In this document: one piece after another, positions 16,160 to 24,588 of the stretch
Layout of the letters: each line of letters opens with the position of its first letter
Position numbering within the stretch: position 1 is the first letter of the stretch
Origin: Pseudomonas flavescens
GTDB lineage: Bacteria > Pseudomonadota > Gammaproteobacteria > Pseudomonadales > Pseudomonadaceae
Direction of reading: 5' to 3'
Length of the DNA stretch: 64,000 nt
Assembly: GCF_013408425.1 (NCBI RefSeq)
Contig: NZ_JACBYV010000001.1
Span: forward strand, 4,092,001-4,156,000
Translations under genes and position numbers: made by a program
Notes under the pieces: model-generated
Seen by the model: only the letters and a program-made list of their open reading frames with translations
Told to the model about the DNA's origin: nothing
Database searches by the model: none

Positions 16160-16699
16160 TCACTTCACCAGAAAGGCGTCATAGACCACGGCCTTCTGCA
16201 GGCGCATGGCACTGCCTACGCCGACCATGCCGTTGAGCCAGCTGTAATTAGGATCACTGGTTTCGAACTGCAGAGTCACCCGGAAGTAGTACTGCGACGG
16301 ATCCACCGGCTCGCCTCTGGCGACCTTGCGCAGTACCTCGGCTGGCCCATGGCGATAGCCTTTGGTCTGCAGATAGAGCAGCGCGCCATCATCGGTCTGC
16401 AGCAGGTAACGGGTATCGATGATGGCCAGGCCATTGCTGTCGACCAGTTGCCAGTCCGCGCCGTTGTCGAGGATCTTGCCCTTGAAGCCGGGCCCCTCGA
16501 AATGACCGCTGGTGATCGGGATGATTCGCCGCTGGCCCTGGGGGCCGACGGCGCCCAGCTCCCAGACCGGCGCCTCCAGATTCACGGTGAAACGCGCCAG
16601 GGGTTCGAGCTTTATCGGCGGCGGTGCATTCACATCGGCGCAGGCCAGGCCGCCTGCCAGGCTCAGGATGATTGCCAGTACAGCTGTCAGTCTTTTCAT
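16160..16699 (-). CDS. Exported DUF3237 (UPF0311) protein
   Basis: 179 residues from the ATG at 16699 (signal peptide MKRLTAVLAIILSLAGGLACA, residues 1-21). The mature part has the DUF3237 pattern: LEPLARFTVNLEAPVWELGA, RRIIPITSGHFEGPGFKGKI, DWQLVDSNGLAIIDTRYLLQ, YYFRVTLQFETSDPNYSWLN. The biochemical role of the family is not established; members often sit in aromatic degradation clusters. It starts 13 bases after the stop of the MFS transporter and is probably co-transcribed with it. Confidence 0.8.
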   Translation of the reverse strand: MKRLTAVLAIILSLAGGLACADVNAPPPIKLEPLARFTVNLEAPVWELGAVGPQGQRRIIPITSGHFEGPGFKGKILDNGADWQLVDSNGLAIIDTRYLLQTDDGALLYLQTKGYRHGPAEVLRKVARGEPVDPSQYYFRVTLQFETSDPNYSWLNGMVGVGSAMRLQKAVVYDAFLVK

Positions 16700-16712
16700 C
16701 GGCACGGCCCTC

Positions 16713-17930
16713 TCAGTGGGAAGTCGGCGAAACCACGGGCGCATCGGCAGCTCGTCGACGACTCATGCCGAGCACCACCAGCGCGGCGATCACCAGCCCG
16801 GGCGAGGCGGCCAGCAATACGCCGGCTGTACCGGCACCTGCTGCCAGGATCTGCCCGGCAGCCAACGGCCCGGATACCGAACCCAGACGACCTATGGCCA
16901 CCGCAGCGCCAACACCGGTAGCGCGCACCGAGGTCGGATAGGTGGGCGGAGCCAGTGCGTAGAGCACCAGTTGTGCGGCAATGACAAACAGCCCGGCGGC
17001 GAACCCGGCGATCGCCATGGCCAGCATGCCCGAGGCCAGCCCCAGGCCGGCCAGGGATGCCAGCACGCCGCCATAGACGAACAGGACCACACCAGTGCGA
17101 CCACGACGATCCAGCAATACCCCGCCCAGCAGCGAACCCATAGCGCCGCCGATGTTGAACAGCATCTGGATGGTGCCGGCCTGGGACTTGCTGAAACCCT
17201 GTTCGAGCAGCAGCGAAGGCAGCCAGTTGAGCAGCATGTACATCACGGTGAGGGTGAAGAAGTAGCTGACCCACAGGGCCAGCGTTGCACCCGCACGGTT
17301 CTCGCCGAACAGCGCGTGCAGGGTGGATTCGCGAACCGGCGCCGCACTCTGGCGCTGCTCACGGAAGTCCCGGGACTCGGGCAGCAGCACCATCAGCAGG
17401 GGCGCTACCAGCAACGGCGCCACGCCGCCGACGATGAACACCGCCTGCCAGCTTTCACCACCGAGCATGCCGACCACCGCCGCGATCGCACCCCCCAGAG
17501 GAACACCGCAGTACATGATGCTGATGGCCGTACCGCGACGCCGCTCGTCGACGGCCTCGGCACACAGCGCGATCAGGTTGGGCAATGCCGCACCAAGGCC
17601 CAGGCCGGTCATGAAGCGCGCCAGCAGCAGCGCATTGACACTGCCGACATAGGCCGTCCACAGGGAAAAGATGCCGAAGATGATCACTGCACCGATCAAC
17701 ACTCGCTTGCGACCGATGCGATCGGCCAGCCAGCCCCCGAAGAAGGCGCCGGGCAGCAGGCCGATGATGCTGGCACTGAACATCCAGCCCATCATTTTCT
17801 GATCGAGCTCGAAGGCCTGGCGAATTCCGGCGGCAGCGATACCTGCCGACTGCAGATCCAGCCCTTCGATGAGCGCGACGATGAAACACAGCGTGACGGT
17901 CAGCGTCGAGCGACGCGATGGCGTGTCCAT
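16713..17930 (-). CDS. MFS aromatic acid:H+ symporter (AAHS family)
   Basis: 405 residues with 12 predicted membrane helices. The AAHS signature is clear: ALIEGLDLQSAGIA in helix 1 (the Asp needed for transport), GGWLADRIGRKRVLI in loop 2-3 and LLDRRGRTGVVLF in loop 8-9. Close to PcaK/MhpT-type carriers. Likely substrates are ferulate, coumarate or a related acid, given the neighbours. The start at 17930 has GAGG upstream and an A-rich AACAACAA at 17949-17956 (minus strand), a candidate Crc/Hfq site. Transcribed divergently from the OprD porin. Confidence 0.88.
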   Translation of the reverse strand: MDTPSRRSTLTVTLCFIVALIEGLDLQSAGIAAAGIRQAFELDQKMMGWMFSASIIGLLPGAFFGGWLADRIGRKRVLIGAVIIFGIFSLWTAYVGSVNALLLARFMTGLGLGAALPNLIALCAEAVDERRRGTAISIMYCGVPLGGAIAAVVGMLGGESWQAVFIVGGVAPLLVAPLLMVLLPESRDFREQRQSAAPVRESTLHALFGENRAGATLALWVSYFFTLTVMYMLLNWLPSLLLEQGFSKSQAGTIQMLFNIGGAMGSLLGGVLLDRRGRTGVVLFVYGGVLASLAGLGLASGMLAMAIAGFAAGLFVIAAQLVLYALAPPTYPTSVRATGVGAAVAIGRLGSVSGPLAAGQILAAGAGTAGVLLAASPGLVIAALVVLGMSRRRAADAPVVSPTSH

Positions 17931-18294
17931 GGATAAACCTCGATTTTATTGTTGTTGTATCCGCCCCCGAAAACGGCCGATTACCGCCCGTGACGGGTAG
18001 TCGTTTGAAGACCCATGAAAAGATTAACAAAGATAATGAATAACGAAAGTAATCTTTATTGAATGCTGCTTCGAGCGATTACCGGATAGGAATCAGCCAC
18101 TTACCCGAAGGAAACGATTAAAACTAAAAATAATTAACAATTTTAACGTTCGATTATCGATCACCGCACATTGACCGCCCGTCATTGCCTTTCCATTCTC
18201 GCCACCCAGCAGGCACGCATTCCTGCACCGGCACAGGCCCCTCCGAGAGGCTGCCGCCGCAACGCGCCAACAACAAGAATAAAAGGACAATGAC
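17931..18294. promoter_or_regulatory. AT-rich divergent promoter region between MFS and oprD
   Basis: 364 bases without a gene, with a marked AT-rich core (18015-18150). AAAGATTA (18019-18026) and TAATCTTT (18050-18057) form an 8-bp inverted repeat with a 23-base spacer, a possible operator. I cannot assign a regulator. Candidate Crc/Hfq motifs flank it on both sides (17949-17956 minus; 18269-18276 plus). Confidence 0.45.
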
Positions 18295-19614
18295 ATGCAG
18301 ACCCATCGGGTGAACACCACCACGACTCCCCCTTCTATCCACTGGCGCTACGGCGCCCCTCTGCTGGGCATTCTGTTGGCCCCCTGGGCACTGGCTGGCA
18401 ACGCCGTGGCGCAAGGGTTCATCGAAGACAGCACCGCCAAGCTGACCACACGCAACTACTACATGGACCGGGACTACAAAGATGGCGGGGCAAAATCCGC
18501 GGCCCGCGAATGGGCCCAGGGCTTCATCCTGAAGATGGAATCGGGCTACACACCTGGCGAGATCGGCTTCGGCCTGGATGTTACCGGCCTGCTGGGCGTC
18601 AAGCTGGACTCCTCGCCTGAGCGCAGCGGCACCGAGCTGCTGCCGGTATCGGCCAGCACGGGCCGCGCGGCGGACGAATATTCACGCCTGGCGCCTACGG
18701 CCAAGGTACGCGCCGGCAAGAGCGTATTGAAAGTGGGCGATGTCTCGCCGTTCCTGCCCTCTATCGTCGCCAGTCCGGCCAGGCTGCTACCGCAGTCATT
18801 CCGCGGCGCGTATCTGCAGTCCATGGAAGTCGACGACCTGACGCTGCACGCTGGCTATCTCGATCGCATCAACCGCCGCGACTCCAGCAACTACCAGGCG
18901 ATGACGGTCGCCTCGCCGAACCGACGCTTCAACCCGACAGCCGAAAGCTCGCACGCGGTATTTTTCGGGGGCGACTATCAAGTCAGCCAACGCCTGAAAC
19001 TGCGTGCCTACCACACCGAAGTCGCCGAACTGTATCGCCAGGAATACCTTGGTCTACTGCACGAGCTGCCCGTTGGCCCCGGCGTATTGAGCACCGATCT
19101 ACGCGCTTTCGACAGCGGCGAGGACGGCAGCGCCAGGGCCGGCAAGGTCGACAACCGCAACCTGGCGGCGCAATTCGCCTACGCCATCGACGGCCATCGT
19201 TTCACGCTGGGCTACATGCACCAGAGCGGCGACAGCGCCAAACCCTACATTTCCGGCACGGAGTCGATGGTGATCAGCGAAATGGCGATGAGCTCGGACT
19301 TCGTCAATCCGAAAGAACGCACCTGGCAGGCGATCTACGATCACGACTTCGCCACTACCGGCATTCCGGGCCTGAAGACCCGCTTGCGCTATCTGCGTGG
19401 CGACAACATCGAACTGGTCGCCCTCGGCGGCAGCGACCTCAAGGAGCGGGAACTGCAGCTGGAAGTGGGCTACGTGATTCAAAGCGGCACCTTCAAGGGC
19501 GTCGGGCTCAAGGCACGTCACTCGATCTACCGCAATGATTTCCCCGCTGCCGCATCGTTTCGCGACGAGAACCAGACCCGCCTGCACATCGACTACACCC
19601 TGGCGCTCTGGTGA
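18295..19614 (+). CDS. OprD-family outer-membrane porin
   Basis: 439 residues from the ATG at 18295 (AAAAGGA eight bases upstream). The signal peptide ends near residue 40 (ALAGNAVAQG). OprD-family features: FIEDSTAKLTTRNYYMDRDY at the mature start, EWAQGFILKMESGYTPGEIG, FGLDVTGLLGVKLDSSPERS, and alternating beta-strand residues to a C-terminal aromatic (DYTLALW). The OpdK-like subgroup takes up aromatic acids such as vanillate, which fits the cluster. The leader contains AACAACAA at 18269-18276, a Crc/Hfq-type motif next to the ribosome binding site. Confidence 0.9.
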   Translation: MQTHRVNTTTTPPSIHWRYGAPLLGILLAPWALAGNAVAQGFIEDSTAKLTTRNYYMDRDYKDGGAKSAAREWAQGFILKMESGYTPGEIGFGLDVTGLLGVKLDSSPERSGTELLPVSASTGRAADEYSRLAPTAKVRAGKSVLKVGDVSPFLPSIVASPARLLPQSFRGAYLQSMEVDDLTLHAGYLDRINRRDSSNYQAMTVASPNRRFNPTAESSHAVFFGGDYQVSQRLKLRAYHTEVAELYRQEYLGLLHELPVGPGVLSTDLRAFDSGEDGSARAGKVDNRNLAAQFAYAIDGHRFTLGYMHQSGDSAKPYISGTESMVISEMAMSSDFVNPKERTWQAIYDHDFATTGIPGLKTRLRYLRGDNIELVALGGSDLKERELQLEVGYVIQSGTFKGVGLKARHSIYRNDFPAAASFRDENQTRLHIDYTLALW

Positions 19615-19756
19615 CGGGCCTCGGCGAGAGCCAACTACCCGCGACGCGGCATGATTGGAGTCCATCATCACCAGGCCAGTCGGTGCTCGCGCATCGCTGG
19701 CCGTGGTGACCAATGATGCGCAGGATGAAGCGCTCATCCGAGACCGTGGGCCTGTG

Positions 19757-20434
19757 TTAGCAGCCGCGGCCTTCAGGCAACGCGACCGTTCGCTTCTGCT
19801 CGATACGTTCGTGGAAATTCAGGTACTGCAGGCCCTGCTGCACCAGAAAGGCTTCGACCTTGCCGTTCTGGCAGTTCTCGTTGTAGGCCGTAACCCGCAG
19901 CCGATACACGATTCGCCGCAGGTGCCGGTCCCAGGCCGTCAGGGTGAATGTCGAACGGGTGGTCTGACCGGTGCGCTCCGAAGTTCCCACCACGCCGTAG
20001 TGGCTTTGCGGTGTATGGGTACAGATGAGGCGTTTGTCCTTCTTCTTGCTCTTCCTGTCTTCCCGGCAGACGGTCGAGGTATGCGTCGTGACCTGCCCGT
20101 AATCGTTGGCGGTATAGCGGTAGCGGGTGCGCTTGCTGCCGACATCGAGGGTGAAGGTCAGGTCCGCCGCCGTGTCGACGGATGGACGGGTGCGATCGGT
20201 GAAGACATTGCGAAAGCCCTCCCCCTTCAATGCGCTGACCATGTCATGCAGGTAGTAGCGGGCATTGAGAGCGTTTTCATCGTCACCGTCGGCGGTGGTC
20301 ACCAGTACCGCGGCATTTCGGTCGAAAGGGTAATCGGGGTCGGGGGTCGCATTGATCGCCACATCCATTTTGCTGGCGCAGCCGCTGACCAGCGCGAGCA
20401 GACATAGCAGCGCGAAGAGTCTGTATCGATTCAT
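19757..20434 (-). CDS. Lipoprotein of unknown function
   Basis: 225 residues with a lipoprotein signal (MNRYRLFALLCLLALVSGC, Cys19). The mature region has a Rossmann-like start (VDVAINATPDPDYPFDRNAA-like pattern, residues 22-42), a beta-rich middle with basic KSKKKDKR and several Cys (SGCA, VCRED, LICTH, NENCQ, terminal C). I do not recognise a named family; similar DUF4136-type lipoproteins exist. It faces the oprD gene with 142 bases between stop codons. No link to aromatic catabolism is visible. Confidence 0.7.
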   Translation of the reverse strand: MNRYRLFALLCLLALVSGCASKMDVAINATPDPDYPFDRNAAVLVTTADGDDENALNARYYLHDMVSALKGEGFRNVFTDRTRPSVDTAADLTFTLDVGSKRTRYRYTANDYGQVTTHTSTVCREDRKSKKKDKRLICTHTPQSHYGVVGTSERTGQTTRSTFTLTAWDRHLRRIVYRLRVTAYNENCQNGKVEAFLVQQGLQYLNFHERIEQKRTVALPEGRGC

Positions 20435-20514
20435 GTAAGTGCCATTGCGCGACGAAGAGCCGTGCCTCGTGAGTCAGGCCCCCGGCATCGCAGGGCGCCG
20501 TGATTCGAGGCGGC

Positions 20515-20721
20515 TCAGTCTTTCTGATACTCCAGCAGGTCACCGGGCTGGCAATCCAGCGCGGCGCAAAGCTTGGCCAGCGTTTCCATCTTCATTCCCT
20601 TGACCTTGCCATTTTTCAGCAACGACAGATTCGCCTCGGTGATTCCCAGGGTGCTGGCGAGCTCCTTCGAGCGAATTTTGCGTTTGGCCATGACAACGTC
20701 AAGACGAATGATAATGGTCAT
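20515..20721 (-). CDS. Small Cro/C1-type HTH regulator (YozG-like)
   Basis: 68 residues, a single helix-turn-helix domain: MTIIIRLDVVMAKRKIRSKE, LASTLGITEANLSLLKNGKV, KLCAALDCQPGDLLEYQKD. The ending LDCQPGDLLEY is typical of YozG-type regulators, which are commonly encoded with a DUF2975 membrane protein, as here (nine bases between them). They probably form a membrane-linked regulatory pair, but the target and signal are unknown. Confidence 0.85.
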   Translation of the reverse strand: MTIIIRLDVVMAKRKIRSKELASTLGITEANLSLLKNGKVKGMKMETLAKLCAALDCQPGDLLEYQKD

Positions 20722-20730
20722 TTCATTGTT

Positions 20731-21342
20731 CTATATGTATTGGCTCTGCTCGTCGCTGAGCACTTTGGCGTCGCGCATGATAGTGGAAAACGAACAGAGC
20801 AGTATGCCCTTGACCACCTCGGAAGCCGCGTAGGAAGACATGCCTGCCGAAACGTGAACGATGCGCTCTCCCGCGGGCAGATCGATGGACAGCGCCAGGC
20901 TCTGCAAGGTCAATGCGATGGGGAATGTGGCCGGAGAAATGATGCACAGCACGCCGATGATCCAGAGCATGCGTACGTTGCGGTCGGTCCAGGTTTCGCC
21001 TCTCGACAGGCGCAGGAAAAACACTCCGGTCAGCCACAGCATGTAGGCCACCAGCACCTGAGGCAGGGCATCGAGGACGATGATCAGTGCCGCACTCAGC
21101 GGTGAGAGCATCAACCCGGGATTGATCCATACCTCGCCAGCGTCGGTGAAAGGATCGAGCAGCGGTGATACCCCATTGGCGAAGGCGCTGAGGATGACGG
21201 TGAGCATTCCATTCCTGTCACTGACCCAGATGGCGACATAGCTGATGAACTCGATCGCGCCCATGCCCCAAGCCAGCATGGCGGCGAGTATGCCGACCCA
21301 GCGCAACCGCTTCCGGGCCAGGCCAGTGATGTGGGTATTCAT
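20731..21342 (-). CDS. DUF2975 membrane protein
   Basis: 203 residues with four predicted membrane segments (WVGILAAMLAWGMGAIEFIS; LSAALIIVLDALPQVLVAYM; NVRMLWIIGVLCIISPATFP; VVKGILLCSFSTIM). The loop FLRLSRGETWTDRNVRMLW is the DUF2975 hallmark. It precedes the HTH gene on the same strand. Function unknown; the pair is often read as a membrane sensor or modulator plus regulator. Confidence 0.8.
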   Translation of the reverse strand: MNTHITGLARKRLRWVGILAAMLAWGMGAIEFISYVAIWVSDRNGMLTVILSAFANGVSPLLDPFTDAGEVWINPGLMLSPLSAALIIVLDALPQVLVAYMLWLTGVFFLRLSRGETWTDRNVRMLWIIGVLCIISPATFPIALTLQSLALSIDLPAGERIVHVSAGMSSYAASEVVKGILLCSFSTIMRDAKVLSDEQSQYI

Positions 21343-21698
21343 ACGGGTATTTCCTTATGGGGAGGTAAGTGCGCGCCGATTATTAGAAATAAATTATCGA
21401 ATTACAATAATTATATTCAAATAAAGAAGGCCACCCCCATCCGCTCGATACAGCTCACCACTCATGGAGAAGGATGAGACCAGACAGGTCTCGCGTCGCG
21501 CCGATCGATGATGCAGCCCTGCGCATGCCGGACGGCAAGCTCATCTGTCGATCGGTCGAGCAGCACGCTTCTGGCTGACACCAGCATGTCGGCCGATGAA
21601 ACGAGGCAGAGAGGGCCGGAATCACCAGCCCCCTTCATCGCCAAAGCCGAGAAGCCTGGCCCAAGGCGGGCCAGCGAGGGTGTGGTGATAAAAGTGGT
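21343..21698. other. Intergenic region upstream of the DUF2975 gene
   Basis: The stretch 21370-21430 is strongly AT-rich and is probably the DUF2975/HTH promoter. The remaining 21431-21698 has an open minus-strand frame (21462-21710) but no ribosome binding site or recognisable protein features, and it overlaps the terminator of the neighbouring transporter. I see no supported gene in it. Confidence 0.5.
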
Positions 21699-21722
21699 AG
21701 CGCGAGGCATGCGCCTCGCGCT
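21699..21722 (-). terminator. Intrinsic terminator of the second MFS gene
   Basis: A perfect 10-bp stem (AGCGCGAGGC with GCCTCGCGCT) and a 4-base loop lie 10 bases after the transporter stop codon. On the minus strand TTTTATC follows within about eight bases. This is a good factor-independent terminator. Confidence 0.75.
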
Positions 21723-21731
21723 GCACGATGA

Positions 21732-23060
21732 TCACGCTTGCGCAGGCTTCAACCCGCCGGCTTTCTGCGCGGGCAGCAGGGTCAGCAACAGGAGTGCAGC
21801 CGCCACGAACACCAGCGCGAACCAGGTGTACAGCTGCAGAGGCTGCCAACCGCCATCGAGCATGAAACCAGCTACGGTCGGCGACAGGATCGCGCCACCT
21901 CGCCCGATACCGATGGCCCAACCCACCCCGGTGGCGCGCACCGAAGCGCCATAGATCAGCGGCGAGAGCGCGTACAGGCCGGCCACGCAGCCGTTGGAAA
22001 ACAGGCCGATCAGCAGTCCCATGCACAGAGCGGCCGTGAACGACGAGCCGATGCTGGTGAACACCACCAGCATCACCGCGGTGATGAGCATGAACGACGC
22101 CAGCACCCGGGCCAGGGAGAAACGTGCCGACAGCAGGCCGAGCAGCGCCGCACCGAAGATCCCGCCGATGCTCAGCAATACCCCCCCCGTTACGCCCTGC
22201 TGCACCGACAGGCCGGAAGAGGTGAGCAGCTTGGGCGTCCAGCTCATGATGAAGTAGAAGCCGAACATCACCAGGAAGAACAGTAGCCAGATAAGGAAGG
22301 TACTGCGACGCTGCTCGGGGCCGAACAGGCGTGCGAATGATCCACCTCTGCCCTGCTCCCCCGCCGGCAACGGCGGCAGTGCTGCAAGGCTCGGCTGCCC
22401 CAGGCGAACCGCCAGCGCGTTGACCCGTACCAGCGCCTTCGCTGGCCGCTTGGACAGCAGGAAATCCAGGGATTCGGGCAGCCACAGCAGCACCAGCGGA
22501 ATGGCCGCGAAGGTCATCAGACCACCCGCGAAGAACACCGAACGCCAGCCCCATTGCGACAGCAACCACACCGCCAGCAGGCCGCCGAGGGTGGCGCCCA
22601 GCGCATAGCCGGTGGACTGCAGGCTGACCGCCAGACCACGCCAGCGCTTGCAGGCGTACTCGCTGGCGATCACGTTGCTGCTGGCCAGAATGCCGCCGAT
22701 ACCCAGACCCGTTAGGCCGCGCAGCAGCGCCAGCTGGGTGGGCGTCTGGCTCAGAGACGACAGCAGCATACCGGTGCCGGAAACCACCAGACACAGCAGG
22801 ATCAGCGGGCGCCGGCCAATACGATCCGCCCAGGGCGCGATGAACAGCGAACCGGCCGCCATGCCAAGCAGACCGGCACTGAGCAGCAGGCCGATCTCGG
22901 CACCACTGAGCTGCCACTCCGCCGCCACCGACGACGCCGTGAAGGCCATTACCAGCACATCGAAGCCATCGATCATGTTGAGGACGATGCACACCCCGAT
23001 GGCGACCCACTGAAAGCCGCGCATCGGCCCCTGGTCGACGACCTGCCTGAGATCGCTCAT
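21732..23060 (-). CDS. MFS aromatic acid transporter (VanK-like)
   Basis: 442 residues with 12 membrane helices. AAHS motifs: VLNMIDGFDVLVMAFTASSV in helix 1, APWADRIGRRPLILL in loop 2-3, and ASEYACKRWRGLAVSLQSTG. It is divergent from vanAB, so vanillate or protocatechuate uptake is likely (VanK/PcaK role). GGGAGGTGC precedes the ATG at 23060. The start codon overlaps the stop codon of a 37-codon ORF (23057-23170) as ATGA, suggesting coupled translation. Confidence 0.88.
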   Translation of the reverse strand: MSDLRQVVDQGPMRGFQWVAIGVCIVLNMIDGFDVLVMAFTASSVAAEWQLSGAEIGLLLSAGLLGMAAGSLFIAPWADRIGRRPLILLCLVVSGTGMLLSSLSQTPTQLALLRGLTGLGIGGILASSNVIASEYACKRWRGLAVSLQSTGYALGATLGGLLAVWLLSQWGWRSVFFAGGLMTFAAIPLVLLWLPESLDFLLSKRPAKALVRVNALAVRLGQPSLAALPPLPAGEQGRGGSFARLFGPEQRRSTFLIWLLFFLVMFGFYFIMSWTPKLLTSSGLSVQQGVTGGVLLSIGGIFGAALLGLLSARFSLARVLASFMLITAVMLVVFTSIGSSFTAALCMGLLIGLFSNGCVAGLYALSPLIYGASVRATGVGWAIGIGRGGAILSPTVAGFMLDGGWQPLQLYTWFALVFVAAALLLLTLLPAQKAGGLKPAQA

Positions 23061-23170
23061 TGCGCACCTCCCGCATCGAAGGTGGAGAACGCGAGCGGGT
23101 GACGTGCGGGTGCAGGCGAGCGGAGGCTGCCCACGGCAGCGACGTCCAGAAAGGAGAAAGGATGGTTCAT
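23057..23170 (-). CDS. 37-residue ORF overlapping the MFS start (possible leader peptide)
   Basis: From an ATG at 23170 this frame encodes a 37-residue peptide beginning MNHPFSFLDVAAVGSLRS and ends with a TGA that overlaps the transporter ATG (ATGA). It has AAGGG nine bases before its start and, just before that, an A-rich AAAAACAA (minus strand of 23187-23194), the consensus of Crc/Hfq sites. The sequence resembles no family I know. Translation through it could couple transporter synthesis to catabolite repression. Coding status is not proven. Confidence 0.4.
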   Translation of the reverse strand: MNHPFSFLDVAAVGSLRSPAPARHPLAFSTFDAGGAQ

Positions 23171-23389
23171 CAGCGCAAACCCTTGATTGTTTTTATGGGG
23201 AACAGCTGAACAGCAAACTCGCAGAAATGGATCCAACTCTCAATCCATGGAAACTGCCTGAAAAAGCCCTTGGACGGCTCTGAATCGATGCGATGCCCGA
23301 AAACCGGGTGCCAGGCCTACTTGGCTGATCTGAATATTACGTTCGATGATCGGACAGTTTGTTTTGTTAACTATTTTTCCGAACGGCCA

Positions 23390-23429
23390 TTGACATTAGG
23401 CTGTTTAAAAATCAACCATTGGATCCAAT
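23390..23429 (+). promoter_or_regulatory. vanAB promoter with VanR operator
   Basis: ATTGGATCCAAT at 23418-23429 is a perfect 12-bp palindrome and is the known VanR (GntR/FCD) operator sequence of Caulobacter vanillate systems. A TTGACA -35 box is at 23390-23395; the -10 region is weak, around 23410-23418, so the operator would cover the promoter start region. A second imperfect copy (ATGGATCCAA at 23227-23236) lies nearer the divergent MFS gene. The vanR gene is at 26195-26908. Confidence 0.8.
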
Positions 23430-23455
23430 AACACCAACAAGAATAGAGGTCACTC

Positions 23456-24520
23456 ATGTACCCGAAAAACGCCTGGTATGTCGCATGCACCCCTGACGAG
23501 ATCGCCGAAAAGCCCCTCGGCCGGCAGATCTGCGGAGAAAAGATCGTCTTCTATCGAGGCGCCGATGCGCAGGTCGTGGCACTCGAAGATTTCTGCCCGC
23601 ACCGCGGAGCGCCGCTGTCGCTCGGCTATGTGGAGAACGGCAACCTGATCTGCGGCTATCACGGCCTGGAGATGGGCTGCGAAGGCAAGACCGTGGCCAT
23701 GCCTGGCCAGCGCGTTCGTGGCTTCCCGGGCATCCGCCGTTTCGCTGCAGTGGAGCGCCACGGTTTCATCTGGGTGTGGACGGGCGATCAGGAACTGGCC
23801 GATCCGGCCACCATTCACCACCTGGAATGGGCGCAAAACCCAGAGTGGGCATATGGCGGCGGCCTGTTTCACATCAACTGCGATTACCGCCTGATGATCG
23901 ACAACCTGATGGACCTGACCCACGAGACCTACGTGCACGCGTCGAGCATCGGCCAGAAGGAAATCGACGAGGCCCCACCCGTCACCAAGGTGGACGGCGA
24001 TGAAGTGATCACCAGCCGCCATATGGAAAACATCATGGCCCCGCCTTTCTGGCGCATGGCGCTGCGTGGCAATGGCCTGGCCGAGGATGTACCGGTGGAC
24101 CGCTGGCAGATCTGCCGCTTCAGCCCGCCCAGCCACGTGATGATCGAAGTCGGTGTGGCTCATGCCGGCCATGGCGGCTACGAGGCACCCACGGAGGTCA
24201 AGGCGGCCAGCGTGGTGGTGGACTTCATCACCCCAGAGAGCGATACCTCGATCTGGTACTTCTGGGGCATGGCACGCAGCTTCAAGCCCGAGGACCAGGC
24301 CCTCACCGACAGCATTCGCGAAGGGCAGGGCAAGATCTTCAGCGAGGACCTGGAGATGCTCGAACTGCAGCAGCGCAACCTGCTTTGGCAGCCCGAGCGC
24401 CAGTTGCTCAAGCTCAATATCGACGCCGGCGGCGTGCAATCGCGGCGCATCATCGAACGGCTGATCAACGAGGAACAGGCCAGCGCCGCCCAGAAGATCG
24501 ACGTCCGCCAGGTCGGCTGA
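23456..24520 (+). CDS. vanA: Vanillate O-demethylase oxygenase subunit
   Basis: 354 residues, a Rieske non-heme iron oxygenase. Rieske ligands are Cys47, His49 (DFCPHRG) and Cys66, His69 (CGYHG). The catalytic iron site includes DNLMDLTHETYVHASSIG. It demethylates vanillate to protocatechuate with formaldehyde release, using electrons from VanB. AACAAGAATAGAGG precedes the start, holding both a Crc/Hfq-type motif (23436-23443) and the ribosome binding site. First gene of vanAB, 68 bases before vanB. Confidence 0.96.
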   Translation: MYPKNAWYVACTPDEIAEKPLGRQICGEKIVFYRGADAQVVALEDFCPHRGAPLSLGYVENGNLICGYHGLEMGCEGKTVAMPGQRVRGFPGIRRFAAVERHGFIWVWTGDQELADPATIHHLEWAQNPEWAYGGGLFHINCDYRLMIDNLMDLTHETYVHASSIGQKEIDEAPPVTKVDGDEVITSRHMENIMAPPFWRMALRGNGLAEDVPVDRWQICRFSPPSHVMIEVGVAHAGHGGYEAPTEVKAASVVVDFITPESDTSIWYFWGMARSFKPEDQALTDSIREGQGKIFSEDLEMLELQQRNLLWQPERQLLKLNIDAGGVQSRRIIERLINEEQASAAQKIDVRQVG

Positions 24521-24588
24521 GACCTCGTCCGCCCGTAGCGCTCGCCACCGATGTGGGGAGCGGAGCGAATTTTCGTGAGAGAACCATC

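Noticed and set aside
16713..16921. Plus-strand frames opposite the MFS gene
   Set aside because: Shadow frames of a well-defined transporter.
21462..21710. 82-codon minus-strand gene
   Set aside because: No ribosome binding site or homology signal, and its start overlaps the transporter terminator.
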